Below, in pieces: positions 37,101-52,100 of a stretch of DNA of 64,000 nucleotides. How positions within the stretch are numbered: position 1 is the stretch's first letter; each line of letters starts with the position of its first letter. The position numbers and the translations under genes were made by a program. The DNA is taken from NCBI RefSeq assembly GCF_963678635.1, contig NC_087063.1:23192701-23256700 (forward strand). The letters run 5' to 3'. Source of the DNA: Symsagittifera roscoffensis (lineage: Eukaryota > Xenacoelomorpha > Acoela > Convolutidae). The notes beneath the pieces were generated by a model, which ran no database searches, was not told the DNA's origin, and saw only the letters and a list, made by a program, of their open reading frames with translations.

Positions 37101-40100
37101 TGTGGTATTCATCAGTAGGTTTTATAAATCTAAAGGGTCGTCTTCATGTAACCATGTTTCACAAAGACCCACTACTGTGGGGAACGAATCTAAGCGTTCT
37201 AATTCACGTTTTAGAAGTTAATGATGGCATCTTAAAGATGTGTGTATTAGCTTAATCCTCGCTTGGTTTTCCATAATGAACAAAAGTTTTAAAAGTAATT
37301 AGAGCTTGGTTATCATCTTATCCCGTTGAACCCTGCTCTGAGCTAGCCCTCAGTACAACAGAAAGTGATATATAGCCTCGTAGTTGATTGTTTAATGCAA
37401 AACTGTTTATCACAAAGAACAGTCTTAAGAAATTGAGTGATATCTTATCAAATCTTTTTCAGTTTCTTTTTTTTGGGCAAAGAGTTATGATCCTCGGAAA
37501 AGTTAAGTTTTTGATTGTTTCTTCAAATTCCGTCTTTTTTCAACAAAAGCTACCCTCTCAAATCTGAGGTTTTGTATTCAATAGAGAGTATGCGTCGTGA
37601 AAAGGTCCGCTGCATCAGCGGCTACATGCCAATTTTTTCAACGAAAAGTTATGGTTATGGCCTTCGACTTTATCGTTTTTTTTAAAAAAACTTTTCGACT
37701 TCTCGAATACAATTTTCCAACCACGGGTTTTTTGGGTTCAATCTAAACTTATTTTAGTAGAGAAACAATTAGGGTTTTGGGCAAAGTTCAAATTTTGAAA
37801 TTATCCATTTCATCGCGCATCAGTAAAACAAATTCAAAAATTATCCAACCAGTACCGCCAGCTTTAGATGGGCCCATAGTGTGCTTTTATCGAGAAATCC
37901 GAAAATGTTGGTTCACCTAGTTTTTTCTCAACATTTTTCATTTTTTTCGATTTATTTTTTAAAATTTTATCCTAAGTGGTTTGAAGTTCCGCTTCGCCTT
38001 GTGAGAAATTGATATATGAAACACCTTGAAAGACATATGAAAAGACTTGAAAAACAAATTAGTGTTCACTGATCCTCAAGCTTTGTAAGACAATTGAAAT
38101 AGTGTTCATTGATCCAACTGTTTTTGGTCTATGATTACCGTTTGCAATACCTTCTAAGATGATTGCTCGCCTCTCAGGAATGTCGACCACGGTTATTGAA
38201 ACAACTATCTTCAGTTAAGGTTCAATTATTTTTTTGTTGAACAATACTAAAAAGTATAAATAAAAGGCAGACATGTTTAGATTTAACAAATAAGAATTTT
38301 CTCAAAAAGGGAGTCTTTAAGGGATACTCTTTTTGTATTAACGGTCTGTTTTTTTCTTTCAATTAAAGGTTAATTTTTTGTGTAATTTTGTTTTGATTCT
38401 TTTGCTGAACGAGTAGTTGTTTCATAGCCCAGCAGATTATATAGGAGGGCTTAAGGGGCTGTAGAAAAAAATATACTTATTTTCCTGTTTTGTTGCCAGC
38501 TTTTTTTATAAAAATACTGAAAATCTTAATTGGTGGCGGTTTTTACAATGGTAAATTAAATGATTTGTAATATAAACAAAAAGAAGAATTGTCTGTTTCA
38601 GGGATTATTTTATAATGAAAAGAGAAAAGAAAAAATTATCTCCAATGTGTATATTGCTTGAAATGCTTAAGGGAATTGTAAAAAATCTATACAAGGTAAA
38701 CTTATCAAAATCCACGGTCGAAGGTAATCATAAGAAAACTGGATTGCAAATTTGTAATATATTGGAGCATAAGGCACTAAGAGAAGTGAAGATCGCCTGG
38801 TCGTCTAAAAAACAGTCAAGGTTCAAGTTTGGTAAAAAATGGGGAGGGTGGGTTGTGGTGGATGGGTAGACGCATTGTTATCCTAAATTCCATTTATCAA
38901 GTAACATTTGTCGAAGGTAAAAAGATAAGGTTTGAATTTCCTGCTACACAGAAGCTTAGATAATACACGACTGAATAAAATTAACCGGACAAAAGAATGA
39001 AACTTGAAATTTCAAACGCGTTTTGATCAAAATGTGCGCAAAACGGCTAATAAAATTTTAAAATAAAAGATTGGTGTTTTGTATAATATCTTTTGGCTAT
39101 TTTGGATTGGAATAATTTTGGATTGTTTTGGCGTAATTTTGGATTGACTAAAAAAATCAAAACTGATCCGTTTTGGGTAACATTTTAACCCCCGAATTTC
39201 CCAAAACTGCCTCATACTAGTTCTGCTAAAAGTCTGAGTAGGTTTTTTCTTCGTCATTTTTGTCTAATGTCAGCCAATTTGATTAAAAAAAGCGTCTTAA
39301 ATTTCAAGTTTTATCGTTTTGTCCAGATAATTTACTAATTATTTTAATGATATGTTACTAATGTAATTTAATGCGACTAAACATAAAGGCCTCATGAGAA
39401 ATAGAAGAAACGTTTTTTTTGTAATTGTTTCTTATTCGAATCATTTGTTTGGTAATTATTTTTATTCTGGTTTAATGAATAAGTTCGTTCTTCAATCGCA
39501 TAGTGGACAGGGAGGAAAAATTGCTGTCAAGTTCAGCTTCAAAAACCTCTTTCATTTTTTACATTCACTTCACCGGTCTAAAATGGGCTGTTTAACCAAA
39601 GAGTCATCAGTAACTTGTTTTGTAAAAAGTACATGAAGTGTCAGTTTTCAGTTTCCTTGAATTTATTGGACCTTGTATTATTATTTCCTTAACTGTGTTC
39701 CTCAATGGGCAGAAGAGTCTGAGTTGAGAAAATTTGACAAAGTGCACAATTTAGATATGAAGTATGAGCTGCAATTATGGTTAGACTGGTCAATAAAAGA
39801 GTCACCCTGATAGTTGTTACCGTAAATCGCATTGAGTGCATCGTCCACCCTTTCAAATTTTTCTACGACAAGGTCGATGCAGTTTTCCAATAGCCGTAAT
39901 TGGACGAAATTTGGTCATGTTTACATATATCTGTTCAAGTATAAAATCGGGGCATTAACATAGAGTTTTTCTTTGGCCAAATCTGCTATTGATATTTGGT
40001 TAAACAAAGTTTATCTGTCACAAAAGTAAAGCCATATCTGTCCTGAAAACATTGTCTGCTTGTAAATTGGGTTTTTGTTGTCGTTCAAGTACACAAAAAA

Positions 40101-43100
40101 TTGTAAACGTCCAACTAGCATCTTGCTGCACTAGTAATAAAAAATTTTAAATAGCAGAAAAGGGCATCTATTTTTTTTTCTTTGAATTTCGAAAGTTGAG
40201 ATTTTTTCAAGAAAATCAGTGTTTTTACAAACGTTTACTTGCGTTCATTACTCTTTTCCAATCTTCGATCGGCTATGTTTTACCCTTGTGATAAGCAAGG
40301 GTAATGCAATCGGTTACTAGACGTTTTCCTCATAAATAACTTTGTCAATTTTGTAGGGATGGTCAATTTCAAGACATGCACAATTTCTGAAAATTTAAAT
40401 TAATTTTATCTAGGTTATAAATAGTTGAGTAAATTTCGATCATTCACTTTTCAATCAATTCAATACCTTGAAATTATGCTTTTTCCAACGAAAAATATCT
40501 TGAAAAAAGTGTTTTTTTTTTTCGGGATCGTGATTTTCGGCCCTGTTTCTGTCGTTTCATTTTCCGTTTTTAGAAATGGCATTGATATTATCGGGTATTT
40601 TATTTTATCTTCCTACTTTGTAAAGCATGGATTTGGTTTTGGTCTTAAATATATTTTCTCTAGTATAATTGAAAAATCTTAAATTTGTCTTTTTACCAAG
40701 TCTGATTTTGATTTTTTTTAAAGATTGTTTTGATTACACGGTTTCGGCTGATTTTTTATCGGCTTGCTTAGCCCATTTTTGTTAGTTTAAAAGGCCCACA
40801 TTTTTTTGTTCGGCAAAATCAGATATAATGAAAATGTGTGGGTTTGGGATTTTTAATTTTTTTTGAGACGCTTTCGAAATGTTTTTTTTTTGCAAAAGTT
40901 TAAGTTCGTTAGATACTCGTTTTAAAAAAAATTGTATCTATGGGAAGACCGCTTACTCCTTTCCGTGCCTGCATACTATTGAAGTCTGGTTTTACTTTAA
41001 CCCTCTGTCTACAGCTTTCGAAATTTCTAACGGGGGATTATTGACTCATGTTTTTTGTTATTCGTTTTTATCAAAAACTACTCTTTCAAATTTAAAATTT
41101 GGAGTCAATGAGTTGAATGGTTTGCATGAAGCATATCTGCATAAGTTGCTGCGCTCAAATTTTTTCTCAGAAAGCTCTGCCAATCGTGATTGTCAGATAA
41201 TTGACCATGTGACTTTTTTTTTATTCTTCTTGACTTTTCTCAAAAATTACTCTCCCAAATCTTGAATTCTTGCGTTCAATCGAAATTAAAGGTTGAATTT
41301 TCTTTTCTTTTGCATAAGCTGCTACAACAAAATTTTTCTACGCTGAAGGTATGCTTCGCGGAAAAGTCAAATTTAGGTTTATTGACCGTTTTGGAAGCTT
41401 TTTGACTTTTCGAAAACTACCCTGCCATTTTTATGTTAAGTTTTTGGGTTCAATGGAAGAACCTGGTTTTGAGAAACTTCTCTGCGTAATTGGTTTTGAC
41501 CTTTTTGCAGAAAAATGTGTTTTTGCGGAAAGTCAAATTTTCGAATTTTTGACCGTTTTTTAGAAACTTTTTGACTTTTCGTAGAAACTACTCTATCAAA
41601 TTTGAGATGACAGGTTCAATCGAAAGAACCGATTGCGAATTATCGTTGCTACAGAAGCAGCTACTCCTTAATTTTTGTCAGAAAATTGTTATGTCTTTGG
41701 GAAGATTCCAATTTCTCAAAAATTTTCAGTCAACTTAAGTTTTGGGCAAAGTCCAATTTTTAGTTTCCCATTTCATACCGCATCAGTATATCAAATTTCA
41801 AAAATATCAAACAGATAGCTTCAGCTTTGACTGGGCCACTAATAATTTCGAGTCATACGAATATTTTGGTTCATCGAGTTTTTTTTCATCCAGTTTAAAA
41901 ATCCTATTTGGCCTGTTTTAATCAACCAGGAAACATTCTTTTTTCAAACATTCTTACCAAACAGTAATTACTGTGCATTCAAAAAAATGTCGTTTCTTGT
42001 TTGTCGGCTTTTTTGCCGCATCTCGGATTCGCATCGTGCTGTAGCAGTGTTCTATATAATTGAAACATTGAAAGTGTTTTTGTTATGTGTTAGTAACTTG
42101 TAAAGTTATTTTTTTTTGTTATTTGCTGTTTTGTTATGTTTTTTTTCGCTAAAACTTTATTTGGCCTCAAATGATTCGGCTAATGGTTAATTGGCTTTGT
42201 GACCTCATTTTGCGCCATGAAGGTAAAAGTAGATTGTTATCCTTCTGTGTGTTCCAGATGGGGAGTGTAAAAGTGTACTTTTTCAGGATATTCAAAAATT
42301 TTATTGACAACAGTTTTGGTTTCGGCTGGAGTTTATCCAAATTGTTTCGGCCTAGTTGCCTCTCGATATTTTTTGAATATTTCGTTCAGATCAGTGAGTG
42401 TATTGTTGGACGTGTTTTTCTCAAGTTGGACTTAATTCGAGGCAAATTTTTAAATTTTAATAGTTGTGGTTTTTCGACTTAATTGATTTTCTTTCAATTT
42501 TTTGGCTACTAGCTAGCAATGCTATTTGTGCTGTATCGCAAGTGGTACGAAGCTTTCTTCATCTCTTTGTAAGAGTATTCGAATTTTTCATTATCATAAT
42601 TGATTTGCATTCTAAAATACATTATAATTCAATTTTTTCTACAGCATGAGTTTTTGTTTTTTTTTTCGTCTCAACCAGTGTCCACCCCAATTTTGTCGGC
42701 TATGTTACCGCTTTGTAAACTTTTCTACGCTACTTTTACGCTGGAATTTGTCTTTCTCGACATTTTTGTTCCTCAAAATTGATTTCATCCGAGCCAAATT
42801 GAGATATGAAATTTTTGAGAGCGATAATTTTTTATCGGTTTCTTCCATTTTTTTTCAAACTTTGAGGCTTTCGGCGTTTTGTCAACAATGTTTTTTGCGA
42901 TTTTCGCAAGTGGCGCAAAATCGCTTTTCGCCTTTGTGTGAAAATGTGTATCCAAAGTTCCAATGTGTGGTAGGAATAACAAATGCTCGTCACGGAACGT
43001 TCAAAAATGAAGAATTTAAAGGTCGCTTCTTCAATATGACTATATATTTTCTTTTCCACTAAAAAGTACCCTTTGTAGAGGGAAATTGCATGTAAAACAA

Positions 43101-46100
43101 AAAACGATCTCGCTGAATTACTTTTTTCATATAGGAGATCAAATTGTTTAGTAGGTACCATTATGGGAATGTGGTTTTTTCGTAGATTTATTTTTCTAAC
43201 CTTTCAAAAACCACTTGCCTAGATTCAGCATTAACTACTGCAAGTGGACATCTGTCGGTGAAGTCGTCAGTTTTGGAGGATGAAGGTGATGAGCTAATGG
43301 GAGGAGGCAGACGAGTGGAGTTCAATTCTGAACTGGACATCAAAAGTGCGACCTCAGACTCATTTTCTAACTACAGCTGCTCAGCATCTGCCATGAAGGA
43401 TCAAGTGTTCCCTTCACACTTCGCTTATACCTCCAACTCGAAGCTAGAGGTGATTTCCATTATGAAATATATTCAGTTGCTGTGCAAGTACCACAGAATA
43501 TAATATTTTCAACTGTTTTCTTGGGTCTTGGGAGGGTTGAACAATTCAGCTTGTGAAATTAATTGATAATGGCTGAGCGAATGTCAAAAAATTATACAAT
43601 CAGATTGGGGTGATCAGTGTAGATTAGCAGAAAAAAAACATACTATATTAACCTAAAGAGCTGAGAAGTCCAGACCAGTGACTTTCTCTCTGTAGAGAGA
43701 CCTTTTTCGAAATTCGAACCGCGGCTGAAAGTGCTGCAATATAAAAACACACTTAACCCCTACAAATGTTATTTTCAAATACCTCTACTTGCGCGAAAGG
43801 ATTTGGACATCGGTAATTGACACCGCTTAGTCACTAGTCGTTATTACGAAAAATCGTTTGAATTCATCATTTTCGCCATTTTTTTTCAAGATAACGGAAA
43901 TGGCGCAAAAAAGCGAGAACGGCTTCAAGATTAGAACGTGGATTTTAGCTTTTAGATTTCCTAGTGGGAAAAATTAGTTATTAAAATTCAAAGAGCTTAA
44001 AGCCATTTATATTCTGGTGAAGTTTTTTTTAAAGTTTATTTGCGTTCATTGATACTTTCGCAACTATCTGTTGTCTATGTTTTTAGCTTGGGCTTGTGAG
44101 TTTTTCGGCTTGTTCATAATAATCCCCATCTTAAAATTACGTGAGCGATTGCGTGGGGGGATATTCTCATGATAGAGCGACCGAATGATGGAAAACTTTC
44201 AACCAATCAGAATCAGTAAGTTCTTATTCGCTGAATAGTTTTTGCTGTGAACTGTGGTGAAAATTAGCAGAAAAAAATATAAAGCAGTCGGTAAAAATAA
44301 ACCAAATTTAAATTTATCAATTTTTCTTAAATTTTATCTGGTAAAATTAGTTTTTTTTAAAAAAAATTATTCTTTAATCTGGCAATGTTTGAAAATCATT
44401 TATTTGCGATCTGCTAGTTTTGTAATTCTGTTTGGGTAGCAGTTCAGATTTTGCAAATTAAAGAAAGTTTACAAAACCGCTATTTTAGACGAACTAATCG
44501 AGTAGAAAACGCATCTACCCAGCAGGCAGAAATAAACTTGACCTTCAAAACTTTGATAGTCACCGGGAAAATGACTTCAAAAACTCAAACTCATCTTATA
44601 GCGGGTGGGGAAGTTTTTTGAAATTATATTTTTCCCCAAAGTGGACATCAGAATATTAAAGGACTACTGGATTTTTTGGGCGCCCCTGCAAAGGACTGCT
44701 GGAATTGGAATTGAAAACTGATAAACAAAAAACCGGTTTTTAGCGCTTATTAAATTTCCAAAGTTGGCAATATTGAAACTCCCATTACTTAGCGAAAATT
44801 GAGATAAAGTTTATTCATAAACTGTTTTATTTTAAATTTGGATATTAAAAATTCTCTATCTTTCAGATTGAATTGACAAAATCCGTCAAAAGTTGCAAGT
44901 CGCAATTTGTTGGAAAAATTTCCAAAAAAATTTGTTGTATGTTCTGTCTGTTTTTTGAACCAAAGAGCAGCAAGCAAAGTTTAAGATTAATAAACTAAAC
45001 ATCGCTGAAAAATACAACCGCAGCCGAAAGATTTCCGGACGGGTGTAATGGATGCTCTGTCACCTGCCGTCGTGAATTTCCCTGTTTTGAAATGTTTTTG
45101 AGAGAAAAATCCAAAAATTTGTGTTGATTGTTCCGACTCTCGGAGAAAGTGAAAGACTATTTGTGCTCGGGATGATTCTTTTCTCCAAACAATTTTAGGC
45201 TTTTTAACGAGCCACTTCTGGCAGATTTTTTAGATATTATCGGAAAGGTATTGTTGTCTTGAGCTCAAATTTTAAAAGATATTTCACCTGTGATCATTTT
45301 TGAAAAAAAATGTCAAAAACTGTCAATTTGGATAATTTGCGAGCGATATATTTTGTGCTATTAAGGCGTAAGCGGAGATTTTATCCGTCTTAGAAATTGT
45401 TCCAGATTGAATTGAGGCATGATATTTGGTCCATGCAATTCTTTGCTCTACAAACAAGACTGCTCGTCTCAGGGTAAAGCCCTGATTGTTCCGACTGCCC
45501 TTTATATGGTCTCCAATAATTTTTACTAAAAGAGATATCGACAAAAGTATGAATTTTAGGCTGATACTATCAAGTTTTAAGCGTTAAAATTTGATTCGTG
45601 TATGAAATTAATAAGACCAATTAGATGCCTCAATCTTGATCACTAAAACCCTTAAAGGAAAACGTTTTTTGTCTTCCTTTTTGCATAAAAAGTCTTATTG
45701 GAACTGACATCATCAAAAAAGATTGTACTAGAATAGAATTAACAGATTTTCTAGTGCTAAAGCTTTTTTGATTTTTGTAAATGCTATTGTCGAAAGATAA
45801 TAGTCTCAGTAGATGACGTGGGCAGAGGAAGCTGAAGTATTCATATTCCATTTAGAATGCTATTTGGTAGATTACATTGAGAACTCAATAGCGGAAATTT
45901 TGAGGTCATTTTGAATTACTTTTGGAATGGGACTTCCGATTGACGCAATATCATAAATTTAACACATTAATAAAAAGACATTTTACATTAGAAAAGAGCA
46001 TTTTATATTTTTTACTGATTTTTAACCTTAAAAAGCCACTTGATGAATATGTGCGGGTGGGTGGCAAAATGCAAAAAGTGTCACTGGATTTTACGGGCGA

Positions 46101-49100
46101 CTGAAAAATTATAATGCAAAAGTTAATCTCAAGCAATAAGTCTTAAGCAATGACTCTTATGTATGCATATCTTATATGCTAGATTGTCTCGCACTTTTAT
46201 GCAAGATTAGTTTTGTTGAGAGTTGTTCGAATTTTAAATGGCGCGTTTGCAGCGGTGCCCTGACATTTCAGCCAATTGTCTTGGTCTGAACTGTCTGAAC
46301 ACGGTTTGCAGTTTAACGAATTCGAACTGTATTTATTTGATCGGTCTGCCCTGAACACGACTTGAGTTTAAAATAAATCAAAAGCCCAGCCATAATATTC
46401 AGTACAAGTGTGAAGTAGGGGAATCCAAGAACCTGCAAGTCCTAGTTTAAATTATTTTTGTGCCTCAACCTTCATTCAGTTCATTATCTTGATGACACTT
46501 GAAACAAAAATAAATCACGCGTATGCTTTTTGTTAATTAAGTTCGACAAGGTCTTGAAAATAGCCGAGCAGTTCTTGTTTATTTAATATATTGCTATTAG
46601 CTTAAAAGTAGTCTAATTTTGGGCCCCTCTCCCACAAATGGGTTTTGCTGGGACACTTCAATTGGGTTTTGTAGGGACACTTTGCAGGGATACGTCTATT
46701 GTAGCGAAGATGCGATGTAGATTTTGTCTGTTTTAGGAAACGAATGATAGTATCTACAGCAAACTTAACTTCTCAAGGAGATCGGAGATGGACTCGACGT
46801 CATCCGAGACTACAGAAGCGACAGTTAATGACTGGGTGTCCCGACCATACATTGGGGCACAGTCAAGGCTGGGAAATAAAAGCTACGAAGACGAATCCGA
46901 GTATGCATCTACATCAAGTGAGGTAAGAGGTCGGATAGAATTATGATTTTGAAAACTGTCTTCCATAGCGATGGGAGCTCTTGCGCCAATAAGTGCCAGG
47001 CGATCTGGGGAGGATAGGGGTTACTGGCAAGCAAACATCGGTGGGATTGCATTATCTTTTTGGTACTCAGCTAATTGCCCTGGATCAGTATAAATTCTTT
47101 GTTATTTTTGCGACTTCTATGAGGTTTTGAATGCTCAATTGCAATTGGCAGCCCCTTCTGGCATGAGGAATACTACCTCCCATGTTAATATGAAAGTATC
47201 CCTTTATAAGTTTCCTCACATTATATGAAATGCAGTTTTGTTTGCTCAACAGATTATTAAGCCGAATTACGATACCAACCACCTCTTTCAATGTCCCCTA
47301 AACCCAACTACACTCACTAGTCTTTCACTCTGGTCCAATCCTGTCGAGGCTTCGGCCTTCCTCAGATTGGTTCTGCCTCCAAGCACATCAGTCGAGCTCG
47401 CTCCCGATGACTGAATACTGGCTCATAGCTTCGGCTAGGAAACCAAAACCGTTCCTCTGTCTGGTGTTCCGCACATATCCTTTCCCCGTTCGCCATCCTT
47501 TCCCCGTTTGAGGGCTTGGTGATTCACCGAAACAGGCGTCGGAACCAGAATCACTTGACGTCTGAATTATTGGAATCGAGTCCCCTTCTACCCAGAGGCA
47601 CACCTACGGGTGCTGCAGTGTGGGACTTGGACGACACGACGCAAATAACAAATTTTCACTGGAAGTGCTGAAAACTAACCCAAACTGAAAACTCAACCTT
47701 GTCTGAAGAAATACTGAACTAACGCGCAACCCAATCTAAAAGAAAATGAAGACCATTTCTAACGAAATCTGACCAAAATGACGAAACTTTATGCGCTGCC
47801 CCTCGACGAGGCAACTACAACAACAAGAACAAATTTATTCTGTTCGAAATAGTTTGTTCGCTCATCGTGCAGTTTTCTTTTCATAAAGACAATGCTTTTT
47901 TTAGCCTTCCAAAACTGAAATTCGAACGTGGTGGGTATGGAAAAGATCCTCAAGTTATAAGTGGAGAGCGCGCGCCAAAAAATTACTTCTATAAAATTTC
48001 TTCAAACGTCATTTTTGGCTCGTTCTTTTTTCTCTAAAGTTTGCCTGCGTCGCAGAAACTTTTGTCAAATCTCTTAATAATATTGAAAGTTTGGAAAATT
48101 TTCGAGATGGCAGTAATGGATGTCGTAAAATAAGCCTAAAGTGACCCTCTAAGAGATGAAGGGGTCAAAATAAATAACGTTTAATTAGTGCTATGTCCTA
48201 TTCAACCAATCAATAGTCTAGAAAAACTAAAGAGCTCCATGCTAAAATTAATGCATTCGTAATTGTTCCGACCATTTGCAAAATTTGGAGGAACTTTTTT
48301 TCATGTGGGTTTTTTTTTTCACGCAAAAGCAGGTACCACAGAAATTATAGGAATGATTTGAGTTTTATATCATAATAAAGCCCTTTCAGACGCGATTCGA
48401 AAATTTTTCTGTCGAGAAAAACCGGTTTAAAATTTTTGATTTTTGGTCCAATTTCGAGCTAATAAGATGAAATTGGAGGCTTACAATAGCTTATTTATGC
48501 TTATTATAGTTTTACTAGATTAAAATTAGTTTTATGATTTCTTAGCGCCATTTTGAGAATCAAAACCTTCAAAAGTTCAAAAATTTCTGTGTTATTTTCT
48601 CTACTCTGCTTATTCTTCTGTTTTCTGGATAATATTTTGCTCCGAAATGTATGATAAACAGCACAAAAATCTGATTTCACCATTTCATTTTTACGCCACA
48701 TCGAAGAAACTCCGCCAATTTAGCCCCTTTCCACCACTTGGTTGCCCTAATCGCAACATTTTAAGGTGTTTTTGAAGTTCGTGTGACTATTCATATCAAG
48801 TTTTTTGATAGAAGCTATCTGTTGCATATCTAATAGGAAGTGCGATTGCATGAATTTTATCCTGCTGGGCGTGTGTTGTAACTGCAAATAGGATTCTTAA
48901 GCGGAAGTCATTATCTAGTTTAATCTTAACTTAAGAAATACCAGAAATTGTTTCTTTCCTAAATTTCATTCTGCGTAAGAGCTCAAAGCTTGTCCTTTGT
49001 TGTGCAGAAAATTGATTTATGAAAGGTTCAATTTTTTCTCCAAAGATGGAAAGATCTTAAAGGACATATTTCGAGCTGAAGTAAGCTGGGCACCTTGTAT

Positions 49101-52100
49101 TTATTAATAGACCGGTATAAAAAGTTATTACTTTGCTTTTAATCCATAAATAAATTTTGGTTTTTAACGGTGATAAAATTAGAAGTTAAGAGTCCGGGTT
49201 TTATTACATAATATTCTTTATTTGAATTGTATTGGTCATATAGTGTCTACTTGTGGATTACCAGCCTGAGTTGGGTTATCTCGGTTCAAATATGGTTTCT
49301 TGATATGCAGGGTTTTTATTGTTTCAGTTCTTGTCTTTGCCAAGACTGACAGCAACTGCTGAAAATGAGCGTCAGTCGTTCAAGAAGTTACCGACGTCGA
49401 CATCACAGCAGTTTGAATCGAAGACTTGTCGAGATTTGGTTAACGAAAGGGACAATAACTGTACCTACAGCACCATTAGGTGAATATGTTCATTTTGATT
49501 TTCTCAACTAACAATCATGGATAGTGTTCTACAATGTTAACAAGAGAAACCAATTTCTGCGCAACTAGTACAGATTGTTGCAGCGATCAATATGTTTTCA
49601 TTTTTTGATTTCCTTTTTTAGAACTTCGAGTTTCCTGTAACTGTTGCTCGCACTTAAGTCAATGTATTTACACCAGCAAGCCGCGAATTCACTTTTTTCT
49701 ACCCAAGTCGGAAAAAAATATATATTAAAAGCAGGTCTATCATAGTAGTACCCCTCCTCCTGCAGTACCAGGAGGCTTTTAAATGTACTGAACAAAGTGA
49801 TTTATAACTTATTTAGGTAATATGGTTTTTGTTGGTTTTGAGGAGAACATTTGAAATTTGTTCACGCTCAAATTTACTTTGTGTTTTGAATTTTGATTTG
49901 AGTTCAGTTCAATATTATTGACTAATTTAAAGGCAAACTACGCTTTCCAATTACTTAAATAGCATTGACGCGAAAAAAACGTAAAGTACATATTAGTTTA
50001 AGTTTCCAAGTCAAAAGTTTCTATGTCAGAAGTTAATCCAAATATTATATTTTTTTTTACGAAATGCACAATTTGTAAAGGTTTAATTCTCAAATGAATG
50101 AATGAATGAGGAGGAAATTTCTGCGGTATGTCTTTTAAGGAGGATTGCGTGGATGATGTTTAAATTTTTTTACCCAATTTTGGAGTTTTTTCTAAGTCAA
50201 TGTATATTTGGCTGTGACAGATTTCGTCCCATGACAGATTCCGTCCCATTTTAATTTCAACAGATTTCGTCCCACCAATTTGGATATGGGATGTTAGGAT
50301 GTTGGGTATGGGACGAAATCTATTAAATAAATAAATAGGACGAAATCTGTAGTAGGACGAAATCTGTGCCAATCGTATTTTTATAGATGTTTAAATTGAA
50401 ATAAATACAGCCAGAGTTTTGCAGTTAGCTTAATGACTTTAAATACTCTAGTCTTTGACTACATGATAAACTAGCTTTAACTATACGATAAAAATTGTTA
50501 AGTTTAATACGTAATAGAGGTTCAATATGTTTTGTTTGTCACAAACAAACTTGTCGAACAGAAATCGGATATCTTTAACTATATCCCCCTTTTGAACTGC
50601 GACGAGAACTGCGACAAGAACTGTTCTCAATAAAGACTATGGCGCAAGATGTACACGAATTAAAGTCTGAGCTGCTATCGCTGAAGCAATATCGTGAACC
50701 AAGTAGTATAATTGAAAAGAACAAAACCAATTATGCTGGGGCAGCGAAGTTTAATCTGAATTCTTCGGCATTCATCAGAAATGCTCGTGAAAGTGTATCC
50801 TCAGAAGCTGGTAGCTCGAGGGTTACGAAGCGAAAAGGCTCCAAAGATAGAAATGACCGCAGACCAAAGAAACTACTAATTACGGGAGAAGTGGTAACAG
50901 AAGCACTCAAAGGTGTAGAAAAGCCACCACCACGACGCCATCTCTATGTTGGAAGAATTAAACAGACAAATGATGAAAGTGATATAGTCGCATGGTGTCA
51001 AAGTAAAGGATTTCCTCTGAATCATATCAGGGAAATAACAAAGGAAAATTCTCGCCACAAAAGTTTCCACTGTGTATTTGACGGCGAACATGCAACAATC
51101 ATTGATCAACCTAATTCTTGGCCGGAAAATGTTGTAATTAACAGGTACTATCTTGATGCAGAAGCCAGAACCTGGCTCAGAACTTTGAAAAGCGACTGAC
51201 TAAAATCAAATAAAAAACCCGAGTCTCAATCGAATGCTATGAAAGTTGGTGTAATTAATATACGTTCTCTAGCGAAAAAAGTAAATCAAATACAGAGCAT
51301 ATTGGCTATAGAACAAGTTGATATCTTGATCATAACTGAAACCTGGCTTAAGCCGGATACGGAATATATTCTAAATCAGTGCATAGACTCTTCAAATGAA
51401 TATCGATACCATCATGTTTCACGAACGGCTAAAATAGGTGGAGGTGTTGCCATAATTTCTCGCGAAGAACTACAGGGTGAAAGAATTTTAAGCCATCTCT
51501 CGGACGATGGTGAATTCTTGGTAATTACGGTCGTGACTAGAAAAGTCAAAATAACAATTGCAGCAATATATAGACCGCCGAGTGGAAATTATAACGAGTT
51601 TTTTAATGAATTGACTGAAAATATTCTTGCTTCATCAATTGAAACCCAAATTCTCCTCCTGGGTGATTTTAATTTGGATCTAGAAAACAGACGTTGTGCC
51701 AAATCCAATACATTTTGTTCGATTCTACTGGAATATAACCTAGAACAGATTGTTAAGAAAGCAACTCACGAATACGGGAAAATTCTAGACCTCATAATTT
51801 GTTCAAACCCGGAATTGTGCTCACCCGTTAGAAATGAGCACGTTGAATACTCTGATCACCATCTATTGACGTTCACTTATGAAATCGCAATTCAACGGAA
51901 GGATAAAACCAGATTGACTATTTATGATTGGAACAATACAGACTGGAAACATTTAGAGACGGAAATAGATCAGAGTTTAATCTTGAATCTGAACACCAGT
52001 GACCCGAACGAGATGGCGGAGAATTTTATCGAAATTTTGCAGCTGCTGAAAACTGATTATGTGCCAACTAAGACCAAAGTTGTCAAAAACCGATTTTGTA

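Larger units (their letters stand above)
34646..43228 (+). other. Anillin intron 4 (8.6 kb)
   Basis: Contains a family C fragment and tRNA-like head (34.66-34.92 kb), the antisense L2/CR1-like relic (35.35-37.26 kb), arrays B3 and B4, a MITE (38978-39333), a hairpin module (40281) and family D debris (42.0-43.0 kb). 38.0-38.9 and 39.4-40.2 kb show nothing recognisable. Confidence 0.65.

Noticed and set aside
38615-38869. 84-codon Lys-rich frame with an ATG
   Set aside because: No similarity to any family I know, inside anillin intron 4, no partner exons. Kept as unexplained open frame only.
46744-46926. ATG-initiated frame over anillin exon 6
   Set aside because: Out of frame with the phase-consistent anillin reading, which gives a Ser/Thr-rich sequence bounded by good splice sites.
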